Of a DNA stretch of 64,000 bases, positions 19,306 through 28,506 are shown one piece after another (positions within the stretch are counted from its first letter, which is position 1; every line of letters begins with the position of its first letter). Location of the stretch: positions 62,001 to 126,000 of the forward strand of contig NZ_JANUHB010000001.1 in NCBI RefSeq assembly GCF_024756255.1, written 5' to 3'. The notes beneath the pieces were generated by a model that was not told the DNA's origin, made no database searches, and saw nothing but the letters and a program-made list of their open reading frames with translations. Both the position numbers and the translations under genes were made by a program. This stretch comes from Massilia agilis (GTDB taxonomy: Bacteria > Pseudomonadota > Gammaproteobacteria > Burkholderiales > Burkholderiaceae_D).

Positions 19306-19554
19306 ATGGCAAGCACCGACCAGCATGACCGGGGCAACGCAGGCGGCGGCTCGGCCCAGCCGAACCGCTCGGAGAACCTGCTGCCCCCAGGAAAGGACGA
19401 CAGCGACGGCCGTTTCGACGTGGCCGAAGAAGTCAACCTCGACCAGCAGTCCGACGCGGCGCGGCACATCGGGCAGGCGCCCGAGCACGCCGCCCCGCGC
19501 GTTCCGGGCGCCGCCCAGCCAGACGACGACGAAGTGCCGCCGGCAACCCGCTGA
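19306..19554 (+). CDS. 82-residue hydrophilic acidic protein
   Basis: No hydrophobic segment and low complexity: Gly, Asp, Gln and Pro dominate (GNAGGGSAQPNRSENLLPPG, then DEVPPATR at the end). ATGGAGGACAGC lies just before the chosen ATG and provides the ribosome site GGAGG; an ATG twelve bases earlier is also possible. It is probably an intrinsically disordered small protein, perhaps stress-related like others in this region, but no family is recognised. Confidence 0.5.
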   Translation: MASTDQHDRGNAGGGSAQPNRSENLLPPGKDDSDGRFDVAEEVNLDQQSDAARHIGQAPEHAAPRVPGAAQPDDDEVPPATR

Positions 19555-19707
19555 GCGCGCCGGCGCGGACGTTGACAAGGCTGCGCGGCGCTCCTATTGT
19601 GTGGAGCTGTACATGAACATTCCATGCCCGCCCCCTGCCGTCCGCCACCTTGCCCTGCCGACGGCCGGCCTTGCGTGTGCGCGCCCCCGGAAAGGCAGCG
19701 GCCGCCC

Positions 19708-22041
19708 GTGAACCGCCCCGACCAAGGCCATATCCTGTTCGTCTGCGACCGCCCGGTCTCCGATCCGGTGATCGAAACCGTGTCGCGCGAGCTGGGGCAA
19801 ATGCTGGTGCGCGCCGACTCGGCCGAATCCGCGCTCGCCCATCTGCGCAACAATGAATTCGCGCTGATCCTGGCCGGCTACTCCGGCAACACCGACAAGC
19901 TGCTGCACGCCATCCGCACCTTCCGCGCCACGCCCCGGTCGAGCCAGACCCCGGTGGTGGTGCTCGGCGTGCCGCCGGACCCGGGGTTCCCGCTCGAACC
20001 GCTGTACGAAGCGGGCGCCATCGCCGTGGTCACCGAACCGATCTCGCCCGCCATCCTCAAGGCCAAGGCCCGCTTCTACCTCGACGCCTTCGCCACAGCC
20101 ACCGAACGGCGCCATGCCGAGGCGGCCCTGCTCGAAACGAGCGCGCGGCTGGAGGCGACCATCGAGGCGGCCGAGGTCGCAACCTGGACCTGGGACGTGC
20201 AGGCCGATTACGTGCATGCCGACGCGCGCATGGGCGCCCTGTTCGCCGTGCCCGCGGCCGAACTGGACGGCGCGCCGCTGGCGCGCTGGTTCGCGGCGAT
20301 CCATCCCGACGACGTGGCCGCCACCCGCGCCCAGCTCGACCAGGCGATGCGCGAGGGCGCCACGTACGACGCCACCTTCCGCCTGCGCGCGCCGGGCGGC
20401 TGGCGCTGGGTGATCGCGCGCGGCCGGGTCGAGCTGGACCGCCACGCGCGCGCGCTGCGCCTGCGCGGCGTGATCATCGACGCGACCCGCCAGATCCAGG
20501 CCGAACAGCAGCTGGCGGCCAGCGAGGAACGCTACCGCACCCTGTTCGAATCGCTCGACGAAGGCGTGTGCGTGATCGAGGTCCTGTTCGACGCGCAGCA
20601 ACTGCCCTGCGATTACCGCTTCCTCGAGGTCAATCCGGCCTTCGTCGCCCACACCGGCTTGCAAGACGCGGTCGGCAAGACCATCCGCACGCTGGCGCCG
20701 GCGCATGAGCAGCACTGGTTCGACATCTACGGGCGCGTCGCGCTCACGGGCGAGCCGGTGCGCTTTACCCACGAAGCGCGCGCGCTGGGACGCTGGTACG
20801 ACGTGTACGCCACCCGCATCGGCGCACCGGCCCTGCGCCGCGTCGCGGTCCTGTTCAACGACATCACCGAGCGGCGCCATGCCGAGGAAGAGCTGCGCCG
20901 CCTGGCGGCCGACCTGGCCGAATCCGACCGCCTCAAGACCGAGTTCCTGGCCACGCTCGCGCACGAACTGCGCAACCCGCTGGCGCCGATCAGGAGCGGC
21001 CTGCAGCTGATGCGCCGCGCCGGCAGCGACGCGGCCACCATGGAACGCGTGCAGGCCATCATGGACCGCCAGCTCGACCACCTGGTGCACCTGGTGGACG
21101 ACCTCCTGGACGTGGCCCGCATCACCCGCGGGCAGGTCGAGCTCAAGCGCGAGTGGATCGACCTCGGGCAGGTATTGCAGGGTGCGGTGGACGCCAGCAT
21201 GCCGCTGGTGGAAGCCTCGCGCCACCAGCTCGAACTGGCCCTGCCTGCCGAGCCGGTGCCGCTGTTCGCCGATCCCACCCGCATCACCCAGGTCGTCAGC
21301 AACCTGCTCAACAACGCCGCCAAGTACACCCCGCGCGGCGGGCACATTGCGCTGTCGGCCAGGCGCGACGCCGCCGAGGCCGTGATCACGGTGGCGGACA
21401 ACGGCGTCGGCATCCCGAAGGCGGCGCTGGCCGACGTCTTCAAGATGTTCACCCAGGTCGGCGCCGAGGACTTCCGCCCGCACGGCGGGCTGGGCATCGG
21501 CTTGTCGCTGGTGCGCAGCTTCGTCGAGCTCCATGGCGGCACGGTGGTCGCCTCGAGCAAGGGGCCCGGCGCCGGCAGCGTGTTCACCGTGCGGCTGCCG
21601 CTTGCGCCGCAGGGCGCACCCGCCCTGTCCGGCGCTGCCTTGCCGAACGCCGCCCAGCAAAGCGCCTCTGCGCTGCGGGTGCTGGTGGTGGACGACAACC
21701 GCGACGCCGCCGAAACCCTGGCCGCCCTGCTCGACGTCATGGGCCACGCGGCGCCGGTCGCCAACGACGGAGCGCAGGCGCTGCGCATGATGCACAGCTT
21801 CCGCCCCCAAGTGGTGTTCCTTGATATCGGCATGCCGGGCATGTCCGGCTACGAAGTGGCCAGTGCGATCCGGCGCGACCACAACTTCGACAACGTGATG
21901 CTGGTGGCGCTCACCGGCTGGGGCGGCGAGCTCGATCGCTCGCGCAGCGCCAGCGCGGGCTTTGACGAACACCTGACCAAGCCGGCCACGATCGAAGCGA
22001 TCGAGCAGGTGCTCGCCAAAGTGGCGGCCACCGCGGCCTGA
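19708..22041 (+). CDS. hybrid histidine kinase with degenerate N-terminal receiver
   Basis: About 777 residues if it begins at the GTG encoding MNRPDQGHILFV; an ATG 84 bases upstream is an alternative. Order: receiver-like domain (6-125), PAS (140-265), PAS (270-395), HisKA with His419 in LAHELRNPLAP, HATPase (510-625) and a C-terminal receiver with Asp706 in FLDIGMPGMSG and LTKP. The N-terminal receiver aligns with that of the neighbouring kinase but has lost the phospho-Asp (LILAGYSG for LVLLDLRMP), the Lys (VTEP for LTKP) and one acidic residue (VCD for VDD). It cannot be phosphorylated in the usual way. No membrane segment is present. Confidence 0.88.
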   Translation: MNRPDQGHILFVCDRPVSDPVIETVSRELGQMLVRADSAESALAHLRNNEFALILAGYSGNTDKLLHAIRTFRATPRSSQTPVVVLGVPPDPGFPLEPLYEAGAIAVVTEPISPAILKAKARFYLDAFATATERRHAEAALLETSARLEATIEAAEVATWTWDVQADYVHADARMGALFAVPAAELDGAPLARWFAAIHPDDVAATRAQLDQAMREGATYDATFRLRAPGGWRWVIARGRVELDRHARALRLRGVIIDATRQIQAEQQLAASEERYRTLFESLDEGVCVIEVLFDAQQLPCDYRFLEVNPAFVAHTGLQDAVGKTIRTLAPAHEQHWFDIYGRVALTGEPVRFTHEARALGRWYDVYATRIGAPALRRVAVLFNDITERRHAEEELRRLAADLAESDRLKTEFLATLAHELRNPLAPIRSGLQLMRRAGSDAATMERVQAIMDRQLDHLVHLVDDLLDVARITRGQVELKREWIDLGQVLQGAVDASMPLVEASRHQLELALPAEPVPLFADPTRITQVVSNLLNNAAKYTPRGGHIALSARRDAAEAVITVADNGVGIPKAALADVFKMFTQVGAEDFRPHGGLGIGLSLVRSFVELHGGTVVASSKGPGAGSVFTVRLPLAPQGAPALSGAALPNAAQQSASALRVLVVDDNRDAAETLAALLDVMGHAAPVANDGAQALRMMHSFRPQVVFLDIGMPGMSGYEVASAIRRDHNFDNVMLVALTGWGGELDRSRSASAGFDEHLTKPATIEAIEQVLAKVAATAA

Positions 22042-22042
22042 A

Positions 22043-22465
22043 CTACCAGTCGAGCGACAGCAGCACCTGCGCCATGCGCGGCCAGCACAGGGCCGCGATC
22101 TCGCCGCGTCCGGCCCAGCGGAACGCATCGACCTCCGGCGTCGGCTTGCCGGTGACCCGGTGCGGGAAGAAGCTGGTGCAGGCCAGTTGCTCCAGGCTCT
22201 CCAGCTCGCCCTGTGCCGCCACCTTGTACAGGTGCAGGCGCTTGGCCGGCCGGTACGCGAACTCACCCAGATCCTCGAAGCGCGCAGGCGCGAACGCGAT
22301 GCCGGCTTCCTCGTACAGCTCGCGCATGGCCGCCTCCAGCGTGCTTTCGTGCGGGTCGCGCATGCCCTTGGGGATGTCCCATTTCGCGGTATGCGTGACA
22401 TGGCACAGCAGCAGCTCGCGCCGCGGGCTCACCACCAGCACGCCGCACGACAGGCCGGCGCTCAC
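22043..22465 (-). CDS. NUDIX hydrolase
   Basis: 140 residues. The Nudix box is complete: G at GMRDPHES, then AAMRELYEEAGI (REUxEExGU). The opening GVLVVSPRRELLLCHVT and KWDIPKG are normal for the fold. It likely hydrolyses a nucleoside diphosphate derivative; the C-terminal PEVDAFRWAGRGEIAALCW helps little with substrate. Its start overlaps the stop of the long hybrid kinase as ATGA, so the two are co-translated. Its stop lies one base from the end of the convergent kinase gene. Confidence 0.9.
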   Translation of the reverse strand: MSAGLSCGVLVVSPRRELLLCHVTHTAKWDIPKGMRDPHESTLEAAMRELYEEAGIAFAPARFEDLGEFAYRPAKRLHLYKVAAQGELESLEQLACTSFFPHRVTGKPTPEVDAFRWAGRGEIAALCWPRMAQVLLSLDW

Positions 22466-25400
22466 CGGCGCGCCTCCCAGGCCGCGGCAAAGGCCTGCTC
22501 CAGCGCTTCAAAGCTGACCGGCTTGGTCAGGTGCTGGTCAAAGCCCGCCTCGTGCGAGCGCGCCATGTCGCGCGCCGCGCCCCAGCCGGTGAGCGCGATC
22601 AGCACCACGCGCTCAAGGCCCTTGGTGCGGCGGATCGCGCGCGCCACTTCGTGCCCGGACATGCCGGGCAGGCCAATGTCCAGGAACACCAGGTCCGGCC
22701 GGAACTCCCTGGCCAGCTGGTAGCCCTGCGGTCCGTCGTGGGCGACCCTGACCGTGTGCCCCAGCAGCCCCAGCAGTTCGGCCAGGCTCTCGGCGGCGTC
22801 CGCGTTGTCGTCCACCACCAGCACCCGCAGCGGTCGCGCATCCGGTTCGTGGGCGGCGTGCGGCGCGGCCGCGCCGGTGGCGCCGGCCTGCGCCTGGCGC
22901 AGCGGCAAGCGCACCGTGAACGTGCTGCCCTTGCCGCGCCCGGCGCTGGCCGCGCTCACCCGGCCGCCATGCAGCTCGACCAGCCGGCGCACCAGCGACA
23001 GCCCGATGCCGAGCCCGCCCTGGGCGCGATCGATGCTGCCGCGCACCTGGGTGAACATCTCGAACACGGCGCCCAGCGCCTCTGGCGGAATGCCCACGCC
23101 GCTGTCGGACACCTCGACCACCGCCTGCCCATCCTCGCGCCATGCCTTGAGCCCCACATGGCCGCCGGCGGGCGTGTACTTGGCTGCGTTGTTGAGCAGG
23201 TTGGACAACACCTGCACCAGCCGCGTGACGTCGGCCGCCAGCATCAAGGGCTCGTCGGGCAGCTGCACCGACAGCGTGTGCCCGCTGCCCTCGATCATGG
23301 CCGCGCTGGTCTCGAGCGCGGTGGCGACGACCGCGCGCAGGTCCACCGGCTCCTTCTTCAGCTCGATCTTGCCGCGCGTGATGCGGGCAATGTCGAGCAG
23401 GTCGTCCACCAGGTGGATCAGGTGCCCGAGCTGGCGCTCCATCATGTCGTGCACGCGCTCGGCGGTCTGTGCGTTGCCGGCGCCGATGCGCAGCAGGTCC
23501 AGGCCCGTGCGGATCGGCGCCAGCGGATTCCTGAGCTCATGCGCGAGCGTGGCCAGGAACTCGCTCTTGCGGTGGTCGGCCTCGGACAAGTCCGCCGCGA
23601 CCCGTCGCAACTCGTCCTCGGCCGCCTTCTGGCCCGTGATGTCGCGCGTGATGGTGGCCAGGCCCAGGTGGTGGCCGGCCGCATCGCGCACCACGAAGCC
23701 CTTGAAATAGACCGGGAAGGTAGCGCCGCCGCCGGCGCGCGCAAAGCGCAGTTCGCCCTCCCACTGGGCTTTGGTGCCGGTCAGTGCAGTCAGCACCTCG
23801 TTCCGGAAAAAATCGCGGCTGTCCTGCGCCACGAAATCGAGCAGGCGCCAGGCCTCGATGTTGGCATCGCGCGCCAGCCCGGCCAGCGCGCGCCCGGCCG
23901 GATTAAGATAGATGCCGCCGGCGTCCGGCGTGAACAGCCCGATGAAGTCGGACGACTGCTCGGCCAGCGCGGCCAGGCGCCGGATGTCCTCTTCCGCCCG
24001 GCGCCTTTCGGTCTCGTCGCGAAAGTACAGCGCGATGCCGCCGTCCGGCGTGGGAAAGCTGTTGATCTCGAACCAGCGGCCGTGCGGGTCGAGGTAGGCC
24101 TCGATGCGCGTGCGCACACGCTCGGCCGCGGTGCGCCGGTAGGCCTGCTCGCGCACGGTGCCGCGCACGTGCGGGAACAGCTCCCAGAACACGCCGCCGG
24201 CCATCTCTTCACGGCTCATCTGCGCCACTTCCTCGGCCGCGCGGTTGGCGTAGGTCACGCGCCATTCGCGGTCCACCGCCAGGAAGCCCTCGCTCATGCT
24301 CTCCAGGATGTTGCGCGAGCGCTCCTCGGCCGCCTGCCGCTCCTGCGCCTCGTGACGCTGCCCGATCACCAGCGAGGCCGTGTTGGCCAGCAGCGCCATC
24401 GCCTCGGTTTCGTGCGCCGGCCGTGCGCCGTGTTCGCGGAAGTACCAGCTGAAGGTGCCCAGCACCGCGCCCGACGGCGCCAGGATGGGCACCGAGTGCG
24501 CGGCGCGCAGGCCGTGTTCGAGCGCCACCTCGCGCAGGGACTCCCATAACGGATCGGTGTCGATGTCGGTGCTCACCACCGGCTCGGCGCGCCAGGCCGC
24601 CGCGCCGCTGCTGCCGGACAGCGGCGCCACCGGCAGGCGGTCGAACGCCTCGCGCAGGCTTGCAGGCAGCGATGGGGCGGCCGCGTGGCGCAGGTGCACG
24701 CCGTCCGGCTCAGCCAGCTGCACTGCGGCCAGCGCGGCCCCGCCGGCATAGTCCTCGGCGGTGTGTGCCAGCACGTCCAGCACGTCCGCCAGCGGCGCAT
24801 CGGTCACCGCCAGCTCGAGCGCGCCGCGCTGGCCGACCGCCAGCAGGTTGGCCCGGGTGCGCTCGCTCACGTCCACGCCATGCACCAGCACGCCGGCGAT
24901 GCTGCCGTCCGGCTCGCGCAGCGCGAGGTAAATGAAGTCGACGAAGTGCTCCTCCAGCCGGTCGCCGGCGCCGTCCGGTTGCAGCAGCATGCGCACGTTG
25001 CTGCCCTCGTAGGCTTCGCCCGTGCGGTACACCTGGTCGAGCGGCTCGAAGAAGCCCTGGCCTTCCACCTCGGGCAGCGCCTCGCGCACCGGGCGCCCGA
25101 TCACCTCGCGCGCGCCGATCAGCGCGAGATAGCGCTCGTTGACCATCTCGAACACGTGCTCCGGCCCGCGCATCACCGCCATGAATGCGGGCGCGCGGTA
25201 GAAGATGTCGATCATCCGGTCGTTGGCCGTGCGCAGTTCCCGGTTCAGGCGCTCGCGCTCCGCATCGGCCTGGCGGCGCCCGGTGATGTCGGTGAAGGTG
25301 AGCACCGCCCCGGTGGCGCGCCCGCCCACGATCATCGGGTGCACCGAGAACGCCACCGGCACCATGCTGCCGTCGGCGCGCCAGAACACGTCCTCGCCAC

Positions 25401-26487
25401 GCAGCACGCGCTCGTTGCGTACCGCGTCCAGGATCGGGCACTCTTCTACCGGGTGCGGCGAGCCGTCCTCGCGATGGTGGTGGATGCGCTCGTGCACATT
25501 GGTGTCGAGCAGCTCGCCCGGCCGAAACCCCAGCATGGCCGCGCCGGCCGCGTTCATGAAGGTGCAGGTGCCATCCATGCCCAGGCCGATGATCGCCTCG
25601 CCCGCCGATTCGAGCAGCAGGGCGAAGCGCTCCATGCTCTCGCCCAGCTGCTTTTCGCTCTGCGCCAGCCGTTCGGCGGCCAGCCGCTCGGCGGTGGCGT
25701 CGCGCAGGATCTTGGCAAAGCCACGCAATCCGCCGCCCTCGTCGCGCAGTGCCACCATCACGCCGTCTGCCCAGAACCGGCTGCCGTTGCGGCGCAGGTG
25801 CCAGCGCCGGTCCTGGGCGTTCCCGTTCTCCAGCGCGCGGCGCGCTTCGTCTTCCGGCGCACCGGCCTGGCGTTCCTGCGCATCGAACAGCATGTCCGCG
25901 CTGCGCCCGATTGCCTCCTGCGCGCTCCAGCCGGTGATCGCCGCGGCCCCGCCTTCCCATTCGGTCACGCGACGCTCCACATCGGTGCCGATGAAAGCGT
26001 AGTCGCGCACATTGTCGAGGATGAGACGCAGGCGCTGGTCGCGCTTCCTGAGAGCGTCCTGGTGCTGCCGCGTCATCAGGCGCGCCAGTTCGGCGTTCTT
26101 GCGGTACAGGTCGACGAACACCGAGACCTTGGCGCGCAGCACCGCCGGGTTGACCGGCTTGGTCAGGTAGTCGACCGCGCCCAGCGCGTAGGCTTCGTCC
26201 ACCGGGAACGCCGGCTCCTCGGCAGCGGTCATGAAGATGATCGGCACCGAACGCGTGCGCGGGTGCTCGCGGATCAGGCGCGCGGTCTCGAACCCGTCCA
26301 TGGTGGGCATGCGCAGGTCCAGCAGCACCAGCGCGAACTCGTGCTCGAGCAGTGCGCGCAGCGCCTTTTCGCCGGAATCGACCGCCACCAGTTGCGGTCC
26401 CAGGTCGGCAAGGACCGTCGCCAGGACGGTCAGGTTGGCAGGCTGGTCGTCGACGAGCAAGATTCTTGTTTGAATGTCGGCAATCAT
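22462..26487 (-). CDS. multi-PAS/GAF hybrid histidine kinase
   Basis: 1341 residues from the ATG of MIADIQTRILLVDD. Order: intact receiver (1-120, Asp57 in LVLLDLRMPT, LTKP), PAS (about 150-260), PAS (275-400), PAS (415-540), GAF (550-710), PAS (725-850), PAS (855-970), HisKA with His983 in LAHELRNPLAP, HATPase (1070-1190) and a C-terminal receiver with FLDIGLPGMSG. It has no membrane segment, so it is a cytosolic integrator of several inputs. It ends in overlap with a NUDIX gene and converges with a shorter, clearly related hybrid kinase. The start lacks a strong ribosome site. Confidence 0.92.
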   Translation of the reverse strand: MIADIQTRILLVDDQPANLTVLATVLADLGPQLVAVDSGEKALRALLEHEFALVLLDLRMPTMDGFETARLIREHPRTRSVPIIFMTAAEEPAFPVDEAYALGAVDYLTKPVNPAVLRAKVSVFVDLYRKNAELARLMTRQHQDALRKRDQRLRLILDNVRDYAFIGTDVERRVTEWEGGAAAITGWSAQEAIGRSADMLFDAQERQAGAPEDEARRALENGNAQDRRWHLRRNGSRFWADGVMVALRDEGGGLRGFAKILRDATAERLAAERLAQSEKQLGESMERFALLLESAGEAIIGLGMDGTCTFMNAAGAAMLGFRPGELLDTNVHERIHHHREDGSPHPVEECPILDAVRNERVLRGEDVFWRADGSMVPVAFSVHPMIVGGRATGAVLTFTDITGRRQADAERERLNRELRTANDRMIDIFYRAPAFMAVMRGPEHVFEMVNERYLALIGAREVIGRPVREALPEVEGQGFFEPLDQVYRTGEAYEGSNVRMLLQPDGAGDRLEEHFVDFIYLALREPDGSIAGVLVHGVDVSERTRANLLAVGQRGALELAVTDAPLADVLDVLAHTAEDYAGGAALAAVQLAEPDGVHLRHAAAPSLPASLREAFDRLPVAPLSGSSGAAAWRAEPVVSTDIDTDPLWESLREVALEHGLRAAHSVPILAPSGAVLGTFSWYFREHGARPAHETEAMALLANTASLVIGQRHEAQERQAAEERSRNILESMSEGFLAVDREWRVTYANRAAEEVAQMSREEMAGGVFWELFPHVRGTVREQAYRRTAAERVRTRIEAYLDPHGRWFEINSFPTPDGGIALYFRDETERRRAEEDIRRLAALAEQSSDFIGLFTPDAGGIYLNPAGRALAGLARDANIEAWRLLDFVAQDSRDFFRNEVLTALTGTKAQWEGELRFARAGGGATFPVYFKGFVVRDAAGHHLGLATITRDITGQKAAEDELRRVAADLSEADHRKSEFLATLAHELRNPLAPIRTGLDLLRIGAGNAQTAERVHDMMERQLGHLIHLVDDLLDIARITRGKIELKKEPVDLRAVVATALETSAAMIEGSGHTLSVQLPDEPLMLAADVTRLVQVLSNLLNNAAKYTPAGGHVGLKAWREDGQAVVEVSDSGVGIPPEALGAVFEMFTQVRGSIDRAQGGLGIGLSLVRRLVELHGGRVSAASAGRGKGSTFTVRLPLRQAQAGATGAAAPHAAHEPDARPLRVLVVDDNADAAESLAELLGLLGHTVRVAHDGPQGYQLAREFRPDLVFLDIGLPGMSGHEVARAIRRTKGLERVVLIALTGWGAARDMARSHEAGFDQHLTKPVSFEALEQAFAAAWEARR

Positions 26488-26621
26488 GGCCCGCGGGTGG
26501 CATATTCGATGCACTAAAGGCAATGTATGCGCGGCCCTTCCGAATGTCAATTGTGCGCACCCCGGCCGCGGGATCGCCGCACACTATGCCCCTTCAAAAG
26601 GCTGACACCGTCGGGGACCGC

Positions 26622-27728
26622 ATGGATTTTGTGTTCTGGGGTAATTCAATCGAACGCTGGAGCGCCGCCCTGCTGGCCGGTGCCGTCACGCTGACGGTGC
26701 TGTACGCGCTGCGCTACTACATGCTGTGCCGGCTGCGCAAGCTGGCCGGGCGCACCGAGACCACGCTGGACGACCTGGTCGTCGCCGTGCTCGCGTCCAC
26801 CCACACTTTCGCGATCCTGGCCGTCGGCGCCTACATCGGCGCGCAGTTCCTGGAAATCCGCGCGCACCCGGCGCTGATCCTCACCCGGATCGCGATCACC
26901 GTCCTGCTGCTGCAAGCGGCGGTGTGGGGCGACGTGGGCCTGCGCGCATGGCGCGACCGCTACCGCAACAACGCACCCGGCGACGGCGGGCGGCGCGCCT
27001 CCAGCGCCGTGCTGTGCTTCGTGCTGCGCCTGTCGCTGTGGGTCGTCGCGTTCCTGATGGTGCTCGACAATCTCGGCTTTAACATCACCACCCTGGTGGC
27101 CAGCCTGGGCATCGGCGGCGTCGCGGTGGCGCTGGCGGTGCAGAACATCCTGGGCGACCTGTTCGCGTCGCTGTCGATCATGCTCGACAAGCCGTTCGAG
27201 CTGGGCGACTTCATCATCGTCGGCGACGTCCTCGGCTGGGTCGAACACATCGGCCTGAAGACCACCCGCGTGCGCGGCCTGGGCGGCGAGGAAGTGGTGT
27301 TCTCCAACGGCGACCTGCTCAAGAGCCGCATCCACAACCACAAGCGACTGGAACGGCGCCGCGTTGCCTTCACCGTGCGCGTCGCCTACGGCACGCCCGA
27401 GGAAAAGCTGCGCGCGGTGCCGGCCATCATCCGCGAGATCGTCGGCGCGCATCCGGTGGACTTCGAGCATTGCCACTTCATGTCCTACGGCGAATGGTCG
27501 CTCAACTACGAAGTGGTGTACGTGTTTCGCAGCCCGGACTGGTTCGCGCACCTGGACACACAACAGGAAATCTTTCTTGCGCTCTACCGGCGCTTCGAAC
27601 AGGAACATATCCAGTTCGCGCATCCCATGTCGATCGTGCGCGTGTTCGACCGGCAGCCCGGCGACATCGGCGCGCGTGCCGGCCCCGCGCCTGTCGCGCC
27701 CGTGTCCGACCGTGCGATGAGGCATTAG
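26622..27728 (+). CDS. mechanosensitive ion channel, MscS family
   Basis: 368 residues. Hydrophobic helices occur at about 12-30, 50-72, 82-100 and 130-150, followed by the pore-lining helix and beta domain: TLVASLGIGGVAVALAVQNI then LGDLFASLSIMLDKPFELGD, the MscS signature. VVFSNGDLLKSRIHN is the beta-domain end. MscS channels open on hypo-osmotic shock to release solutes. A possible earlier ATG adds 12 residues. It is divergent from the long hybrid kinase. A second MscS gene lies at 41.3 kb. Confidence 0.92.
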   Translation: MDFVFWGNSIERWSAALLAGAVTLTVLYALRYYMLCRLRKLAGRTETTLDDLVVAVLASTHTFAILAVGAYIGAQFLEIRAHPALILTRIAITVLLLQAAVWGDVGLRAWRDRYRNNAPGDGGRRASSAVLCFVLRLSLWVVAFLMVLDNLGFNITTLVASLGIGGVAVALAVQNILGDLFASLSIMLDKPFELGDFIIVGDVLGWVEHIGLKTTRVRGLGGEEVVFSNGDLLKSRIHNHKRLERRRVAFTVRVAYGTPEEKLRAVPAIIREIVGAHPVDFEHCHFMSYGEWSLNYEVVYVFRSPDWFAHLDTQQEIFLALYRRFEQEHIQFAHPMSIVRVFDRQPGDIGARAGPAPVAPVSDRAMRH

Positions 27729-27843
27729 ATTTCTCTGCGCAAGTTAGCCGGACTCATCCTACAAGGCTGCCCTGCCCTGTCCTATTCTGTCCTACCCTTC
27801 CCCCGCTTAAGATGACCTCGCCTCTCCCCGATCGGCCTGTCAG

Positions 27844-27872
27844 TTGACACTGATCCGGCAGGGGACGCAGTA
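27844..27872 (+). promoter_or_regulatory. possible sigma-70-like promoter for the KGG-type gene
   Basis: A perfect -35 hexamer TTGACA is followed after 17 bases by a weak -10 (GCAGTA, or TAATCC nearby). It ends about 35 bases before the ATG at 27907. The spacer upstream is unusually pyrimidine-rich, with near-repeats of CTGTCCTA. Confidence 0.3.
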
Positions 27873-27906
27873 ATCCATTCGAACGATTCGATTAAGGAGA
27901 ACGATC

Positions 27907-28245
27907 ATGGCATCGAACAACCAAGGCGGTAACAACCAAGGTGGCAACAACCAAGGTGGTAACGGCGGCAACAACCAAAGCGGCGGCAACAGCAACCGCG
28001 GTTTTGCCTCGATGGATCCGCAAAAGCAGCGTGAGATCGCTTCGGAGGGCGGCCGCGCAGCACACGCTTCGGGCCACGCCCACGAATTCAATTCGGAAGA
28101 AGCACGCGAAGCCGGCCGCCAGTCGCACAAAAACGACGGCAACCAGCAAAGCGGCAGCAACTCGGGCTCGCGCTCGGGCAGCGGCAACAATGCCGGCAAC
28201 CAAGGCGGCGGCAACAACAACGGCGGCCACGGCGGCCGTCGCTGA
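27907..28245 (+). CDS. Gly/Asn-rich stress-induced protein with KGG-type repeats
   Basis: 112 residues with an excellent ribosome site AAGGAG eight bases upstream. The N-terminus is built of NNQGG repeats and the C-terminus of Gly/Asn/Ser runs. The core (about 31-75) holds two related units, RGFASMDPQKQREIASEGG and HEFNSEEAREAGRQ, which match the GsiB-type KGG stress-repeat pattern, with EGG in place of KGG in the first. Such proteins are hydrophilic, disordered and induced by starvation or desiccation. It is a single-gene unit: probable promoter upstream and a strong terminator 42 bases downstream. Confidence 0.88.
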   Translation: MASNNQGGNNQGGNNQGGNGGNNQSGGNSNRGFASMDPQKQREIASEGGRAAHASGHAHEFNSEEAREAGRQSHKNDGNQQSGSNSGSRSGSGNNAGNQGGGNNNGGHGGRR

Positions 28246-28286
28246 TCGCCATCACTGAGGGCGCCCGTTGAGGGCGCCTGAAGAAC

Positions 28287-28332
28287 GCCGGCGCGGGCAC
28301 ACTGGAATACGGTTGCCCGCGCCGGCTTTTTT
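28287..28332 (+). terminator. strong Rho-independent terminator after the KGG gene
   Basis: A perfect 13-bp stem, GCCGGCGCGGGCA paired with TGCCCGCGCCGGC, with a 14-base loop, followed directly by six T residues. It lies 42 bases after the stop of the KGG-type gene. This is the clearest intrinsic terminator on the plus strand in the window. Confidence 0.85.
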
Positions 28333-28506
28333 GCGTCCGGCCGCCGATTGTGTTGCGCGGCCTTCCGAACATCGCATGCATCCATGATCCCTCTCAAAGT
28401 TGGCGCTTCGGGCATCAGCACCGAAGGCCCGGGCGTCCAATTGCGCGGCGCCGCGCGCGATACTGTCGCACCGTTGGAGCGAAACGCGCCCCAGCCACAG
28501 GAGGGG

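Noticed and set aside
19594..22401. 935-codon open frame opposite the shorter hybrid kinase
   Set aside because: Shadow of a kinase with complete H, N, D and G boxes; His/Arg-rich antisense composition.
24685..26517. 610-codon open frame opposite the long hybrid kinase
   Set aside because: Same reason: antisense of an intact multi-domain kinase, no start signal.
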